From NCBI GenBank assembly GCA_013399305.1, contig VXAI01000160.1, positions 14,276-78,275 of the forward strand: a stretch of 64,000 bases of DNA, in the 5' to 3' direction. Position 1 is the first letter of the stretch. Each line of letters begins with the position of its first letter. Below are positions 1 to 13,000 of this stretch, piece by piece. The position numbers and the translations under genes are program-made. The DNA comes from Rostratula benghalensis (lineage: Eukaryota; Chordata; Aves; Charadriiformes; Rostratulidae). Below the pieces are notes generated by a model, which searched no databases, had not been told where the DNA came from, and was given only the letters and a program-made list of their open reading frames with translations.

Positions 1-1103
1 CAGGGATCTGGTGTGCTCTTTGCTGCATAACTCTGTTTTCTTTCCCTTTTCTTACCTTATTTCCCCCCTCCTTGGCGTCCAACCCCCCCGGTAGTCTAGA
101 AGTACAGTGTTACGATCTGGAGAAGAGATATGGTCATGAACAGAGTTAGCGTAAGCTATGTTGATGCAAGCCTACAAAGCAGTAGGTGTGATACTTGGTT
201 TTCGAAGTGAACTTTGGTCAGGACAGTATGGAATGAAAATCAGCCTGTGAGTGCTTATCACTGAATTGTCATGGGTTTTTTGTTTGTTTGTTTTCTTTTT
301 TTGTTTAATGAAATAGCTATCCATCTTGGAACAAGTTCTACCAAACTTCTCAACCACATGTGAGTGCCCGTTGGCCTTGTTTGACAGGATTATTGTGACT
401 GTTTCACAGTAAAGTCTCTTTAACTTCCAGAAACAGTCTTGGTATAGATTTATATCTGATTCCCTAGGAATGGGCTGGTCTGGCAGAGACTGTGCTTGCT
501 TCTTTCTAAACATTTGTGTAGTCACATTGGCTTGAGTCTCCCAAGGAGACTTCCCACGTACCCAGCATTGGATCCTCAAGGCTGGTGACTGTGTGTCTTG
601 TCACCGACATGTCTCGATACAGCAACAGCTGATTTGGTGGCCTGTTGTTCTGCGAAGGCTCTGTAAGCGCTGTGGCCAGCATGCTCCCCTGTCGCCCAGC
701 TGATTGTTGATGGTTGGACTAGATGATCTTAAAGGACCATTCCAACCTAGACAATTCTATGATTTCCTCCCATTTTCTTTTGCCTTGTGAGAGCTGCAAC
801 AATTTTTACAACTTTTCAAGCTCCCGTATGCTCCCAGTCCCTCCTGTATGTAGTGTGAATGGGATGGAGTAAAGTAAGTCACTTTTAAGGGTACTGGTCG
901 GGGGCTGCAGAGAAGCCTCAGCATCAAGGGATGCACACTTTGACTTTCTGGTGCCATCCAAACAGATGCCAGTTTAGCTATGTGCTGTGTCTCCTAAAAA
1001 AGAAAAAAACTAACCAAAAAACACAAAAACTTGCCTGGGTTGAGTTCTGGAAGCGGTAAATTTCACCTTGAATGAACATCATCCATTTCTGGTTCTGTTC
1101 TAG
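1..1103 (+). other. PDCL3: PDCL3 intron 1 (3' part)
   Basis: This stretch precedes the first PDCL3 exon in the window and is read as the end of intron 1, because the family starts with Met-Gln followed by the Asp-Pro-Asn that opens at 1104. No ATG-CAG followed by a donor is seen here, so exon 1, the 5' UTR and the promoter must lie to the left. It ends in a pyrimidine-rich run and TAG at 1101-1103. A short CR1 tail sits at 705-763. The rest has no recognisable feature; the open frames on the minus strand show no similarity I can name. Confidence 0.75.
705..763 (+). mobile_element. CR1 LINE 3' tail fragment
   Basis: The segment reads like the extreme 3' end of an avian CR1: a TTGGACTAGATGATCTT block, a short spacer, a CCAACCTAGACAATTCTATG block and then ATT. 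CR1 copies are commonly truncated at the 5' end, so a copy of only about 60 bases is ordinary. It lies within PDCL3 intron 1 in the sense orientation. Confidence 0.8.
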
Positions 1104-1233
1104 GACCCAAATAAAGACACGGAGTGGAATGACATCCTACGCAAGAAAGGTATCCTTCCTCCAAAGGAGAACCTGGAGGAACAGGAACGTGGAACGGAAG
1201 AGGAACAGCTTGCCATCCTTCAGAAGTCTCTGG
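1104..1233 (+). CDS. PDCL3: PDCL3 exon 2 (phosducin-like 3, N-terminal region)
   Basis: This is the first PDCL3 coding exon in the window. PDCL3 is a cytosolic phosducin-like protein that binds the CCT/TRiC chaperonin and modulates folding of its clients. In vertebrates it is also reported to stabilise VEGFR2 and to associate with IAP proteins. The exon encodes residues 3-45 plus one base of residue 46, counting the Met-Gln of the missing exon 1. It starts with [20 protein letters not shown], the family's characteristic N-terminal block, then a Glu-rich helix. It lies between a TTCTAG acceptor at 1098-1103 and a GTGAGT donor at 1234. Like other members of this subgroup it lacks the long N-terminal G-beta-gamma-binding region of true phosducins. 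Identification is by recognition of the protein family; the assignment is firm. Confidence 0.95.
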
Positions 1234-2691
<1,458 letters not shown>

Positions 2692-2835
2692 GCAGCAAAG
2701 GTTAGCAGAAATGAAAGCAGCTCAAATGAAGAATAAATTTGGGGAAGTTCTGGAGATTTCGGGAAAAGACTATGTTCAAGAGGTTACAAAAGCTGGAAAA
2801 GGTTTATGGGTAGTCCTGCACCTCTACAAACAAGG
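2692..2835 (+). CDS. PDCL3: PDCL3 exon 4 (start of thioredoxin-like domain)
   Basis: The exon supplies the last base of residue 74, residues 75-121 and two bases of Gly122. It encodes [20 protein letters not shown] and then the segment [20 protein letters not shown] followed by VLHLYKQG. These are the linker helix and the first beta strand and helix of the phosducin thioredoxin-like fold. The acceptor is TTCAG at 2687-2691 and the donor is GG|GTAAGA at 2836. All codons are open and the residues are strongly family-like, so this exon looks under protein-level constraint despite the stop codon at the end of exon 3. Confidence 0.95.
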
Positions 2836-3581
2836 GTAAGAATTTGGTGTTAACCTGTCAATAGCAGTAGATACTCTAGACGTATGTGTAGTTATTGTGG
2901 AAATCCAGGAACTGACTCTGGAGTTCTAAGAAATGAAAAAAAAAAAATAATGTTGAATTAGTAGTTTCATTACTGTTGACTCAGGGCTGCTGAGTCCTAG
3001 CCTCAAAAATGTTACCATGAAGTGGCTTGGTTTTTTTTATACATCTATAAGCACAGCATGACTTGTACCATACAGCTACTGTAGAGGTAGCTGCTGCCAC
3101 TGAACCTGAGCTTTGGAAATTATTCTGGATAAAATGTGAGAGGCTGTGCCTTAGAAGGATAAGTGTGTGCCTTAGCCTGGTTTCTAGAGGCACAAAAGTG
3201 GAATGAACAAGGTTTCCACTCTTGTCAGCGTGACTGAAAAACTTGTCAAAAGGTCTGATGAGCTGCTGGAATTGCTTGTGTAATTTCTAAATATCATTAT
3301 CTTCAGAAACCAGTTTCTCTGTGTGATGCAGGGGGAGGTCGTATTCCTAATGTCTTATACCAAAAAACCCACCACCCTCCAAAGCTTCCAGAGATGATGA
3401 TTTCTTCTGATTGGTGGAATGCTGGGCAACAAAAGCATTCAGAAGTTGCTTCTAGTACATTTGTCTTTCTGGAAATACTACTCACTGAGATGATGTTTCT
3501 GACCTTTCTTCTGGAGTAGACTACTGTCTTAATTGGTCTCTTTATTTTTTCCTTACGTGTGCCTGTTGCTGTTCTTTACAG
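2836..3581 (+). other. PDCL3: PDCL3 intron 4
   Basis: The intron is 746 bases, from GTAAGA to TTTACAG, with a clear polypyrimidine run before the acceptor. It contains a short A-run near 2937-2947. Nothing else is recognised. Confidence 0.9.
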
Positions 3582-3790
3582 AATTCCACTCTGTGCCTTA
3601 ATTAATCAACATATGAGTGGCCTTGCAAGAAAGTTCAGAGATGTGAAATTCATCAAAGCTATCTCTACCACCTGCATTCCCAACTACCCTGATAAGAACC
3701 TGCCTACGATATTTGTCTACCTGGAGGGAGACATCAAAGCTCAGTTCATTGGGCCTTTGGTGTTCGGTGGCATGAACCTGACAAGGGATG
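3582..3790 (+). CDS. PDCL3: PDCL3 exon 5 (core of thioredoxin-like domain)
   Basis: The exon encodes residues 123-191 with split codons for Gly122 and Glu192. Recognisable blocks are [18 protein letters not shown], the strand [18 protein letters not shown], the strand [20 protein letters not shown] and [11 protein letters not shown]. The Leu-Pro-Thr of NLPTIFVY (Pro163) is in the place of the cis-proline of thioredoxin folds. There is no CXXC pair, as expected for this non-redox branch. Residue 141 is Arg (AGA, 3637-3639), where I recall Pro in relatives (KFPDVKF). The donor is GATG|GTGAGT. This is the most conserved exon, and its match to the family is unambiguous. Confidence 0.96.
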
Positions 3791-6114
3791 GTGAGTGTCT
3801 GCATCTCTGGCCTTCCAAAGGAAAAGCAAAACTGCTATGGTAGGAATGAGAGAAGTGAGGCTTAGGTAGAGAAGGGAGGTACTAAAAATCAGACTTTTTT
3901 TTTTTCTTTCCTTTTTTTTCCCCCCCCTTATGGCTCAATAACATGTTATTAAGGCTATCTTGTAAAAGCAGTGAGTAACTGAGTAGGCCAACATACACTT
4001 ATTTATCTTCTCTGTGTGCAAGTATTCACACCCCGTGTCAGGTGAAACCAATTTTCCTCAATATAAGTTTTCACAGATTCTTTGGGGCTTTTGTACTCGA
4101 ATGACTGACTGTCCCCCCACAGTTACTTGATAATCCATGCACTGGATAACTGGTGCTTGCCTATTGCATTCTAGGGCTTTCATTTTCAAGCCAATGGTAT
4201 ATATTTGTTTGTTGTGCCTTGCTGACACTAGGCTTCACTCCTTATTAACCTTTAAAGACAGCCTGTCCCTCTGCCCAAATGGGGCTGTTACACTGAAATT
4301 GGGCTGCTTCCTTTTCCTCTTGCCATCTCCTGAAGATGGCAGCATGTTAAGCTTCTGCCTCAGTGGGTGAGGGAGGATTTTTTTACTTTCCCAGAGGTGG
4401 CAGTTTTCCCTAGACCTATTTCTCCTTGTCCATCTCCACAGCCTGGAGGCAGGCTGGGTCGTGCAGCCCTGTCAGCGTGAGATGCTTCAGGAGATGAGGG
4501 TGGTTGATGCAGAGCGCTGTGGCTGTTCAGTAAAAGCTGCTGTTTGGAGGTGGCTTGTCTGGGATGGTGTCCTACAGCCATACTAAAAGATGGAGGTCAG
4601 CAGTGTAAAAGGCTCTTCTTAGAAAGCAAACGCAACTGAGGTGCAACCTAGTGGATTTTACTTCAGTTAAAAGGATACTCATCAGCTTTCTGAGTAGGCA
4701 TATTGGTCCAGATGCTTTCACTCTCTTTGAAGGTCAGACTTTTAAGGGCATCTGTATCTGAAGTAAACTGCAGTTAATCAGCATTTTGAGGACCTTACTG
4801 AGTGATGTCACTGCCTATACTGGGATAGGATGAAAAGAGCTTGGTTTTGTTTTTTTACTAACCCCATGAAGTTTACAGGGTATCTTGAGTGTGTGCTGTA
4901 GAAAATGCTCTCCTGCCCTGAAGTGTTAGAAGGGGAAAAACTCACCGATGATACCACTGATTTGAGAATAGTGAACTCTAACTAAAGGGGTTGCCTAATT
5001 ATGCACTGAAGTGAGCAGTGGTAGCAGAATCTACCATTTTTAGCACACAAATAATTGATTAGGGGACTGAACCAACTTAATTCAGCCGTCACAGAAAGCT
5101 GGGCACTGAAATTCTGTACTTTCTTTTCTTTCCTCTCTTTCTTCCTTCTTCCCTAAGCCTAGGTGACTTCCAGTGGAGATTAAAGAAGGTGTGAGGTTGT
5201 ATTTGTTACTCTATAATGTCTGAAGGAAATTAGATTTAATGATAGGGTTGCTGGCAGGACTAGGAGAAAGGTTTCAATTGAATGTGTTGTATTGACTTTC
5301 TACCACTTCTGGGAAGCAATCCAATTTGTGCCTAGATAGTAATAGGCCTACTACTGGTGCTGGAGTTTCTTTTACTGTCGTGCTAAGGAACTAACCATCA
5401 GTGCGTACTGTAGCGGGAAAGGGGTGAATTGCATTTACAGAGTACATCCCTAAAAAATACCTATAATTCAGATGTGTAAATGGAATTGCTGTGAGGGTTT
5501 TTTTGCCCCTCGGCAAATCTAATCCCTGCCTTTTCTGACTGCGACGAACTTTTGGTGTGTGATGGAAACAACTGTAACACCTGAGCAGTATTCATTCACC
5601 AGCAATAGATGTGCAAATCTGTTTTCTGCCTTTATGTGGTTAGAAGGAGGTGGGATTACCTTTCACCAGGAGAGTTGCCTTAGCTAAAGCTGCTGCTCTG
5701 TATTGCTCCTAGTTGTAAAGGGAGTAGGGATGCCAGTGTTGTGCTGCAGAGCAGTACCCTGAGCTCTGTGCCCTCAGCTGAAACCTGTGCCAGCACTAGT
5801 AACCATGAAGGGAGGACTTGGCAAGAGTGGGTGCAAGGGACAGGGTAGGGGCTGTGAGCTGAGGGTGGAAGAGAAGGGAGAGAATTTGGTGGTGCTGATG
5901 GTGGGGTGATAAGAAAAGTCAGTTGGGGAAGCGAGGGTGGCAAGGGCAGTGGGGAATTGTGGTCTGAAGTAAAGAAGGACCTCAGAAGGTAAACCAGGAA
6001 GTGCAAGGTGCTGTTGTACTGGAATAAATAAATTAGCATGTGTCAGAAGGAAGCACAGCTGGAGAAAGTCCAGTTGGTTCCCTGTATTCATGGCTCTGAT
6101 TTTCCTCTGCACAG
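3791..6114 (+). other. PDCL3: PDCL3 intron 5
   Basis: This 2.3-kb intron is the longest complete one. It contains a T- and C-rich run at about 3894-3929 and ends in a pyrimidine run with CACAG at 6110-6114. I recognise no transposon and no extra exon in it. Open frames near 4360-4580 and 5680-6199 on the minus strand are low-complexity Ser/Pro/Leu frames and are not taken as genes. Confidence 0.85.
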
Positions 6115-6257
6115 AATTGGAGTGGAAGATTTCAGAGTCTGGCGCCATCAAGACAGACCTCGAGGAGAACCCCAGGAAGCAGATCCAGGACCAGCTCATG
6201 TCCTCAATCAGGGCGTGTGTCCCAGTCAGGGGGGAGAGTGACTCAGAGGATGACTAA
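6115..6257 (+). CDS. PDCL3: PDCL3 exon 6 (C terminus and stop)
   Basis: The exon completes Glu192 and encodes residues 193-238: [20 protein letters not shown], a short helical region, and an acidic tail ending in ESDSEDD, followed by TAA at 6255-6257. The LEWK...ESGAI block is the last family motif. The Ser-Asp-Ser-Glu-Asp-Asp tail is the kind of site casein kinase 2 uses, which is an inference. The five exons sum to 711 coding bases. With Met-Gln from exon 1, the protein would be 238 residues by the upstream exon 3 donor, close to the 239 of the human protein as I recall it. Confidence 0.95.
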
Positions 6258-7160
6258 CTCCTGTGTCTGCATCAAGACTGATACAGTACTCTTGCAGCCA
6301 GTGTTCCCACCTAGAGCACTGGAGACGCTCATGAAGATCTTGCTGAGCCCCAGAAAGGTTTCAAGACAGCCATTTGTCTAGAAATTTCTAGAAACTAAAA
6401 AAGTTTCTTAAAAACAAAACAACAAAAAAACAACCAACAACCCAAACTTTACTGCAACTTCATTTTAGGATCTTGAAAGACATTTTATATTATGAAGCCT
6501 CAGTAAAACTTACTCAAGTTTTAAAATACAGGCATCAGTAGAAACGGAGGTGTGGTGGTGTTATTTTCTTAGTAAATTGCTGACTTCTTTAACAAATCTG
6601 AAATACAAAGTGGCCCTAAATGCAGGGGTTCTGACAAACTTAACTTGTGTAAATCTAGTCTAAGTCGCTGGGCTTGAACATAGATGCTTGTAGCACTTAT
6701 TTGAGCCTTCTGTCAGCCTGTTGTGCATAAACGTTGGACAGCCCGGAGAGCTGGGGGAGGTGACCTGTGACATGGGTGCTATTGAAGGTGAGATGTGGCT
6801 CTTTGCAGAGGTCTGGTGGCAGGAAGCCAGCAAAAGGCCATGAGCTGGGACACCAGGTATCTGAAGAGAAGCCTCAGTGACAGCCAGTGTCTCCTGGGTC
6901 CTGTTGAATCCAGAACTCCTTTACATGCAACAATTTTGCATGTATTTTGACTTTTGTGGGGGCTGAGCTTCCTGCACCACACTTATACCTGCTGATCAGG
7001 AAAGAAAGTTCAAGATGGTGGTGCTCAAGTGTGAAATTGCTGACTTCTTCCACAAAATCAGAAGTCTGATGCAACACTATGCTAATGCCACTGCCAAAGG
7101 GAAAAGAAAGTTATATTTGAAGAGCTGACATCTTTCTGTATTAAAGCCTTCTGGCTTCTA
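6258..7160 (+). other. PDCL3: PDCL3 3' UTR (extent uncertain)
   Basis: The UTR begins directly after the TAA. It includes an A/C-rich low-complexity run at about 6407-6448. The first ATTAAA hexamer downstream of the stop is at 7140-7145; weaker AGTAAA-type hexamers occur near 6502 and 6571. A canonical AATAAA appears only at 8550 and again at 8908. The end given here assumes the ATTAAA is used. Only transcript ends would settle it. Confidence 0.45.
7140..7145 (+). terminator. PDCL3: Candidate polyadenylation signal ATTAAA for PDCL3
   Basis: ATTAAA is the second most common vertebrate poly(A) hexamer, and this is the first copy after the PDCL3 stop codon. The flanking DNA is only moderately GT-rich. 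An alternative AATAAA lies at 8550-8555. Confidence 0.3.
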
Positions 7161-10026
7161 GGTACAGTAATAATAATTGGGGCCTTAGAAGAGAATGAAC
7201 TGAAACACCACCTTAATTATAGATCTGCTAACACTCAGAGCTGCTTGCGTATTTTGGGGTTGGATTTAATGTCCACCTACACTTTCAGTTTGTCTGCTCT
7301 TGGGCTAACAAGCTCCAAGAGCTTTTGCTAACAAGGCTGCCCCAAGGACATTTTGTTATGTTGCGGATGGATTCTGTGGGTGGATAGTACAGAATGCAGT
7401 GCTCAATAAGCAGCAGTTTTTATTTTAGTTTTGTATTAGTTTATAGGAACTTTTAAGCGTGTTTCCTGCACTCTTCAGTCTCCCCAGTCAAACCAGTGTG
7501 TAGTCCAAATAACAAATAACTGTTCCTTAAACTTCAGGTGAAGTTGTTAAGATCCTCATGGAGCTTCCTCTGAGATCTGACTGGTGATTTGAGTGTCTCT
7601 GAAGTCTCTTTGTGTGTGCTTTTGACAAAATAGCTAAAATACTAACACTGAGAAAGTGAGCCAAATGCAGTGGGATAAAGGCTAAACAATACAATGCTAG
7701 ACATTGTTATTGTACATATTGCCACGCTTCTGACACTGGACTATTCACTTGACACTGGACCCAGTGCTTTTCTGTCCTTACCTACGTGTTCTGACGTTCT
7801 AGGACAACTCTTTCTCCCCAGAGGAGCCTGCTTATTTTGCTTATCTTTTGCTTGTCCTTGTTTAACTGTGCTTTGGAGTGACCTCTGAGCATGTGGACAC
7901 TTGGGGGAAGTTGTTTGGAGGAACAGCTCCTAAAGGGCATTGGGTTCATAGAGGTAGGCCAAAGTTAGCCTGAAATAAGGCCCTCTGAAATCTGTGTGGA
8001 GTGTATGTCATATCCTCCACCCCTTCCTCCAGACTTGCTGTTGAGCTGACTGAATTGCTGATGCAGGCACAGCTGCCGTCCTCTTCTCCGACTTGTTTTT
8101 AATTTAAAGTTTATCAAACCTTCTAGGAAGGGGGGGTGGAATTTGCGATCCATCTTAGATTGCTGCTGTGACAACTTCAATTTGACATCTAATTTAAAAA
8201 AGTCAGTGTTTTGGATACTTTCTAACTTCTGTTATTCCCTCTTTTATTGTCTGCCGCTTCAGGGCCTCCATGGAAGCAGAGTAGCAATAACATTGCAGCT
8301 GCCTTCTCACTGTCTTTTAGACCATTGGTGATTCATGGACTACAGCAGAAGAGCTCGAAGCAGGATAACGCCATTTGGATGGGGGTGCTTGACTGGCTCC
8401 CTCTGTCCTTTGCATCCTGCACAGGACAGGGCAGGCACTAATTAAAGACAAAGAGTCTTGAGACAAAGCCTGTTGTTTAATCAGAACTGGCATTTGAAAG
8501 ACAGATGGACAACCCTGGGTTACTAACCTTAGACCAGATAAAGCTAATCAATAAAAAAAGCTGCAGGACGGAGTGCAGTTTCTGACCAGACCATGCCAGC
8601 TTGCTAGGACTTTAGCCAGTGGCTCTCAGCTAAGAGCATGTGTCTCGAACTCCCTTCTGGAAGGGGGTGCTCAAGCCCTGTACTCTGGAATCTCTGTACA
8701 TCTTCCTTAAAAGCTTCCTGCTTGCTTTTGTCCACGCTGGCACAAGTGATTCTTATTCCATTATCTGCCAAGTAAGCCATCTTGCATGGGATGGTACCCC
8801 CTCCCTAGAAGGGCTTGTGAGTGCTAAATTAAGCACTGCCCATGGTGCAGGTTTGAGCCCCTCAAGCAGAAGTGAAAATCGAACTGAATTGCTGATACCC
8901 TTGGATGAATAAAGGGGGGTAAGATGTTGGGCTCTTTCCATTACAGTCTTCACTTCCAGCAGGGTCCTAAAACCACAGCTGCCTTCTCCTTTTCTATGGA
9001 GGCCAATGGGTTGTGTGGGCTCTGGGACAGCCAAGAATATTAAGTTCCCAAACAGGACTGGGGTTTGTATGGGCATCTTGTTGTCCCAAGCTGTTCAGCC
9101 ATGGTGAAGCAGGTACTCTGTGCCTGTGAATGACATGACACCCCTAGGTAGAAGTAATGTTTTCCCTCTGTAAGGAGTGAACCAGGCCTGTCCAGGAGAT
9201 TGGGTAGGGGACAGTGAGATTGCCTCTTCTTTCCGCCTGCTCCTTGCTGTCTCTCAAGGCTACAGCAAGTGCCTCCTTGCCATTTAATAGGTGCCACTGA
9301 ACAACGTGTAACAATTCCGTAGAGATAGAGACAAAGATTAACTTGTACTGTCTTTCATCCTGAGCTGCTTAATGTGTTGACACATTGGGGGATGCCATTT
9401 GAGGATGCTGTGCTGAAAGGGGCAGATTGCAGAATAATCGAAAACCAGAAGAGGCTGGATGTTCTGCTCGGCTGCTGAGACCCATATGGAGCACCATTTC
9501 AAATGGGCTCTGTGATTGTTGGTGTTTGGCCAAATGCAAAAACAGCTTCGTGTAATCTTACTCTTTCTTGCCAATCATATTGCCCTGCTCAAGGCCTTTT
9601 GTAGAAATTAGGTCTCTGCAGGAAATGGATAATGAGATCTGTTTAACCTTTCAGCAGAGCAGAAACTATGGGAGCACACAGTTAAGGGGAATAAGCCTTA
9701 GCTTAAAAGGAAGCCAGCTGCTAAACAGCAAACCAAACCAACCAATTAATATACATAACAGAACACGGCAATATAATGGGAGAAAATAATTGGAGAGCCT
9801 GAGCTCTTGGTTGCAAAGATTTGGAGCACTTGTTGGGAAAGGCACTCTCCATATTTTTGCAGCCTGTTGGTAGTGTCAGATCAGTGCTCGCTTCTCACCG
9901 GTGTGAGAAGGGTCTTTCTGTCAGCGGTCGTGGGAGAAGTTGGAGGCAGTGATCCTGTAAGCAGTGCTGAGGCCTGTGTGAACTCCTGTCCTGCCTGCTG
10001 CCGTGAAAGCACCTCTGACTCATCGC
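7161..10026. other. Intergenic DNA downstream of PDCL3
   Basis: No gene or transposon is recognised here. AATAAA hexamers at 8550-8555 and 8908-8913 could serve as distal poly(A) signals for PDCL3. The open frames are short and overlap one another on both strands without family resemblance. Confidence 0.6.
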
Positions 10027-10067
10027 GGTGGTGGTGGTGGTGGTGGTGGTGGTGGTGGTGGTGGTGG
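10027..10067 (+). repeat. (GGT)n trinucleotide microsatellite
   Basis: This is a perfect GGT tract of about 13.7 units. Frames across it give poly-Trp on the + strand and poly-His on the - strand, which are artefacts of the repeat. Regularly spaced GG pairs could in principle form a two-tetrad G-quadruplex on the + strand. Confidence 0.97.
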
Positions 10068-13000
10068 AAGTAACCCTGGGCCATAGACATGGGCAGATGA
10101 TCTGCCATTAGTAGACAGCCACTCTGGATTTTCTTGTGTGAAATGTAAGTGAGTTGCTGGTAATAGAGTTTTCTTCACAGGTCTGAAGTCTTATCGCTCA
10201 CCCAGGTTATGTGAGCAACCATGTTAGGTCTGGTCCATAGCAGGCTGCCCTGATCCGGGTAAGTCAGGGCTCTAGTTTTCTTCTACCCAGACCTGCTCAC
10301 ACTCTCAGTCTGCACTCACCAGACCTGGAGGATAACGCTTTGCGTCCACTTGGCATTCAGAGAGGGAGCCAGGTGTTGTCCAAGCAGGGCAAGGCCATGG
10401 AGGGGCAAGTTTTCCCAGTACTTAATGCTACCATAGTTGAGAGCCTGCCTGTAGGCAGCAGCGTCTGCAGGACTGCGAGTGCAGGAGGTGAAATGAAGGA
10501 GCGTGCTTTGAATATCCGTGCTGTGCCCCACCTGGTTTGGTCAGGTCCCCCTTTCCTGGCGCTCAGCCCAGCCTCACCTGCCTCTTCTTTGGGTCTGGTC
10601 CATCACCTCCCTTCCCCAAATATGATTGGGTGGATATTTGGTTGGCCTTACTGCTGGGCTTAGTTTAATTTAGATGAGATGAGTCTAGGTGTGTGCTCTG
10701 CTGTGTGCAGTGGTAAGCACACAATGTTAGGCCAAAAGTTAGCATGGCATCTGTACATACTTGTTTTTACAGAATTTGTGAAGAATGTAGCTTGGATCTA
10801 CAGCAATTCCCATGAAAGTTAAGGTGTACTTTTTATTCCTGTATTATAAACTCAACTTCACAAAAATTTGTCATTATTCTCTGGAAATCTACAGAAGTTT
10901 CCTATTTCCTGCATAGCAATGAGACTTCTCTAACAGCAACTCAGTAGCTTACTTGGACTACCTCTTGTTTTGGGAAAGGCCTAAAAACCTCACCACATAT
11001 ATAAACCTATATAAACCATATATAAAACTATATATAAACCTTTTGCTATGTATCTGTTGGGATCAGATCATGGCTGAAGAAACTTTGCTCTTACTGAGAT
11101 CAAAGGGGAATGCTTTCCTTTCTCCATTCCTTTAAATCACTACATTGCTAAAGCTAATCTTTTCCCTGTCAATTGTTTGGAAGGCAGTTCAACTCATTTT
11201 TTATTACAGCCCATTATAAATCGCTGCTCATTTCAATCTCATTTCACTAATTTAGTCATCAAAGGATTGCAGGAGGCATAAAGTATTTTATTGATGCGTT
11301 TAGCTCTTCACAGAATTATAAAAAGTGTTGAAGTTCTTAGGTCTGTCTATTTGCAGATGGCTCTTGCGATGCAGGGAAAGGCTTCATTCTCTCCCGTGGA
11401 AGACAGAACCATTAAAAAAAAAATATACAAGCAGCGAGAGACTCTCTCTAGGCTTGTGTGGGAGACTGATGAACGATCTGACTTGTTTTCATATAATGTG
11501 TTAAAACTTTCATCTCTTGGCACCCTGCTGAATTTTTCAGGACTTCACTGGATTAACTTTAATTTACAGAGCTGACTGAAGGAACTGAGGTCTGATAAAA
11601 AATGTCAGGAAAAATATCATGTAATTCTGAAGTTGTTTCTATTTAACACTTGAAATGTTAAATAAGCAAGGAATTATATAATCTGAGGCAGAACAGTCCA
11701 TGTAACGGATGTTAATGGACAGTTAATGAGATGAATGTAATTATGCATATTTGTAAGCCCCTGGTATATTGGACAGCTTAAACACAAAAATGCTTCTTGT
11801 GAAGGGAAAAGTTACAGCATTTACTATCAAGAGCAAGTCTTGGTTTTCCAGACAGCTGTTGCCTACCCCCAAAGTGACACTGACTCCTGCTATGACCTAT
11901 GTCATTCTGATCCCACTCCCCTAAATATCCACAGGAATACTTTCCTTTACACTGAGGGCAGCAGAGCCAGCTACTGAACTCTTCTCCTTGCCTGATTGCA
12001 GTTTATCCTTCTGTAAAATAGTACAGACTGTCTGGGGGTGTTGGGAAATTTCATTAATTATCTGCTCATATGTAGATGATTTCTGTTATGTAAGGCTGAA
12101 AGTAGGGATATCTGGGATCCTTCAAGTTGACTCTTGCATTCTGTGGCTTAGTTGTTCCTAGCCTCAAGTGATTAGAGGAGTGATTATGAGGGCCACCTCC
12201 ATGGCAGGAGAACACCAGAAATTGATACTTGGAAATATTGATCTTTGCCACAGCACCAAGGCATCTTTTCTTTAGCAAGAAGGTGCTGGTAGTAAAAATG
12301 TGCAAAGTTTGGCGAGATGAAGCAAAACCAGGAGAATATGCAAAATGTGGAGTTGGGTTTCCCATCTGGTAGTGTCCCTGAACTTCTTTGGCTGAGGTGC
12401 CCTCCTGATTACATCTAGCTAGAAAAATTAATAGTGCTGGGGAATGGGATGGGAAGTGGATCCTGCAGGATGAATCAAGTCCAGACAAAAGGGCTGATCC
12501 TGGAAGTGCTAGAAGAAGTTTCTTCTTGGCTTCTTTCTCTCCCTGAGAAGAGAGGGAGGAGGAGAGCCCTTGAGCCAGTGAAAGACATGAAGGGCATCAG
12601 GAGCAGGTAACAAAAAAGGGGTTGAGCTGGGAGGCTTAAATGAGAAGTCTGCCATTGCTGGACAAGAATGGTAGAGGTGAGGGCAATAATAAAGGAAAAT
12701 GTGAGACTTCACATTATGAGAAAGATTCGGGGCTATCTCGTGCTGGCAAACACTAGGAGAAGCGCTGTTCTCAAAGGATGGCCTTCCATGTGTATAGCTG
12801 GAGACTGTGCACTGAGGGTAGCAGAGAGGATGAAAAAGATTCCCTGAAAAGGGAATAGTGTACAGGAAGAAAGAAGGCAGAGCAACATGGGTGCCCTGAT
12901 CCATATAGAAGCGATAGGGGATAATCTGCAAGTAAGTGCCATTATTAATGAAAGCAGCAATTAGGCAAGTTTTCAGTAAGTAAAATCAATCAGTCAAAAA

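Noticed and set aside
9807..10108. Poly-Trp and poly-His frames
   Set aside because: They are translations of the (GGT)n microsatellite.
12066..12931. Two adjacent minus-strand frames of 140 residues each
   Set aside because: They are in different frames, lack family resemblance and have low-complexity composition.
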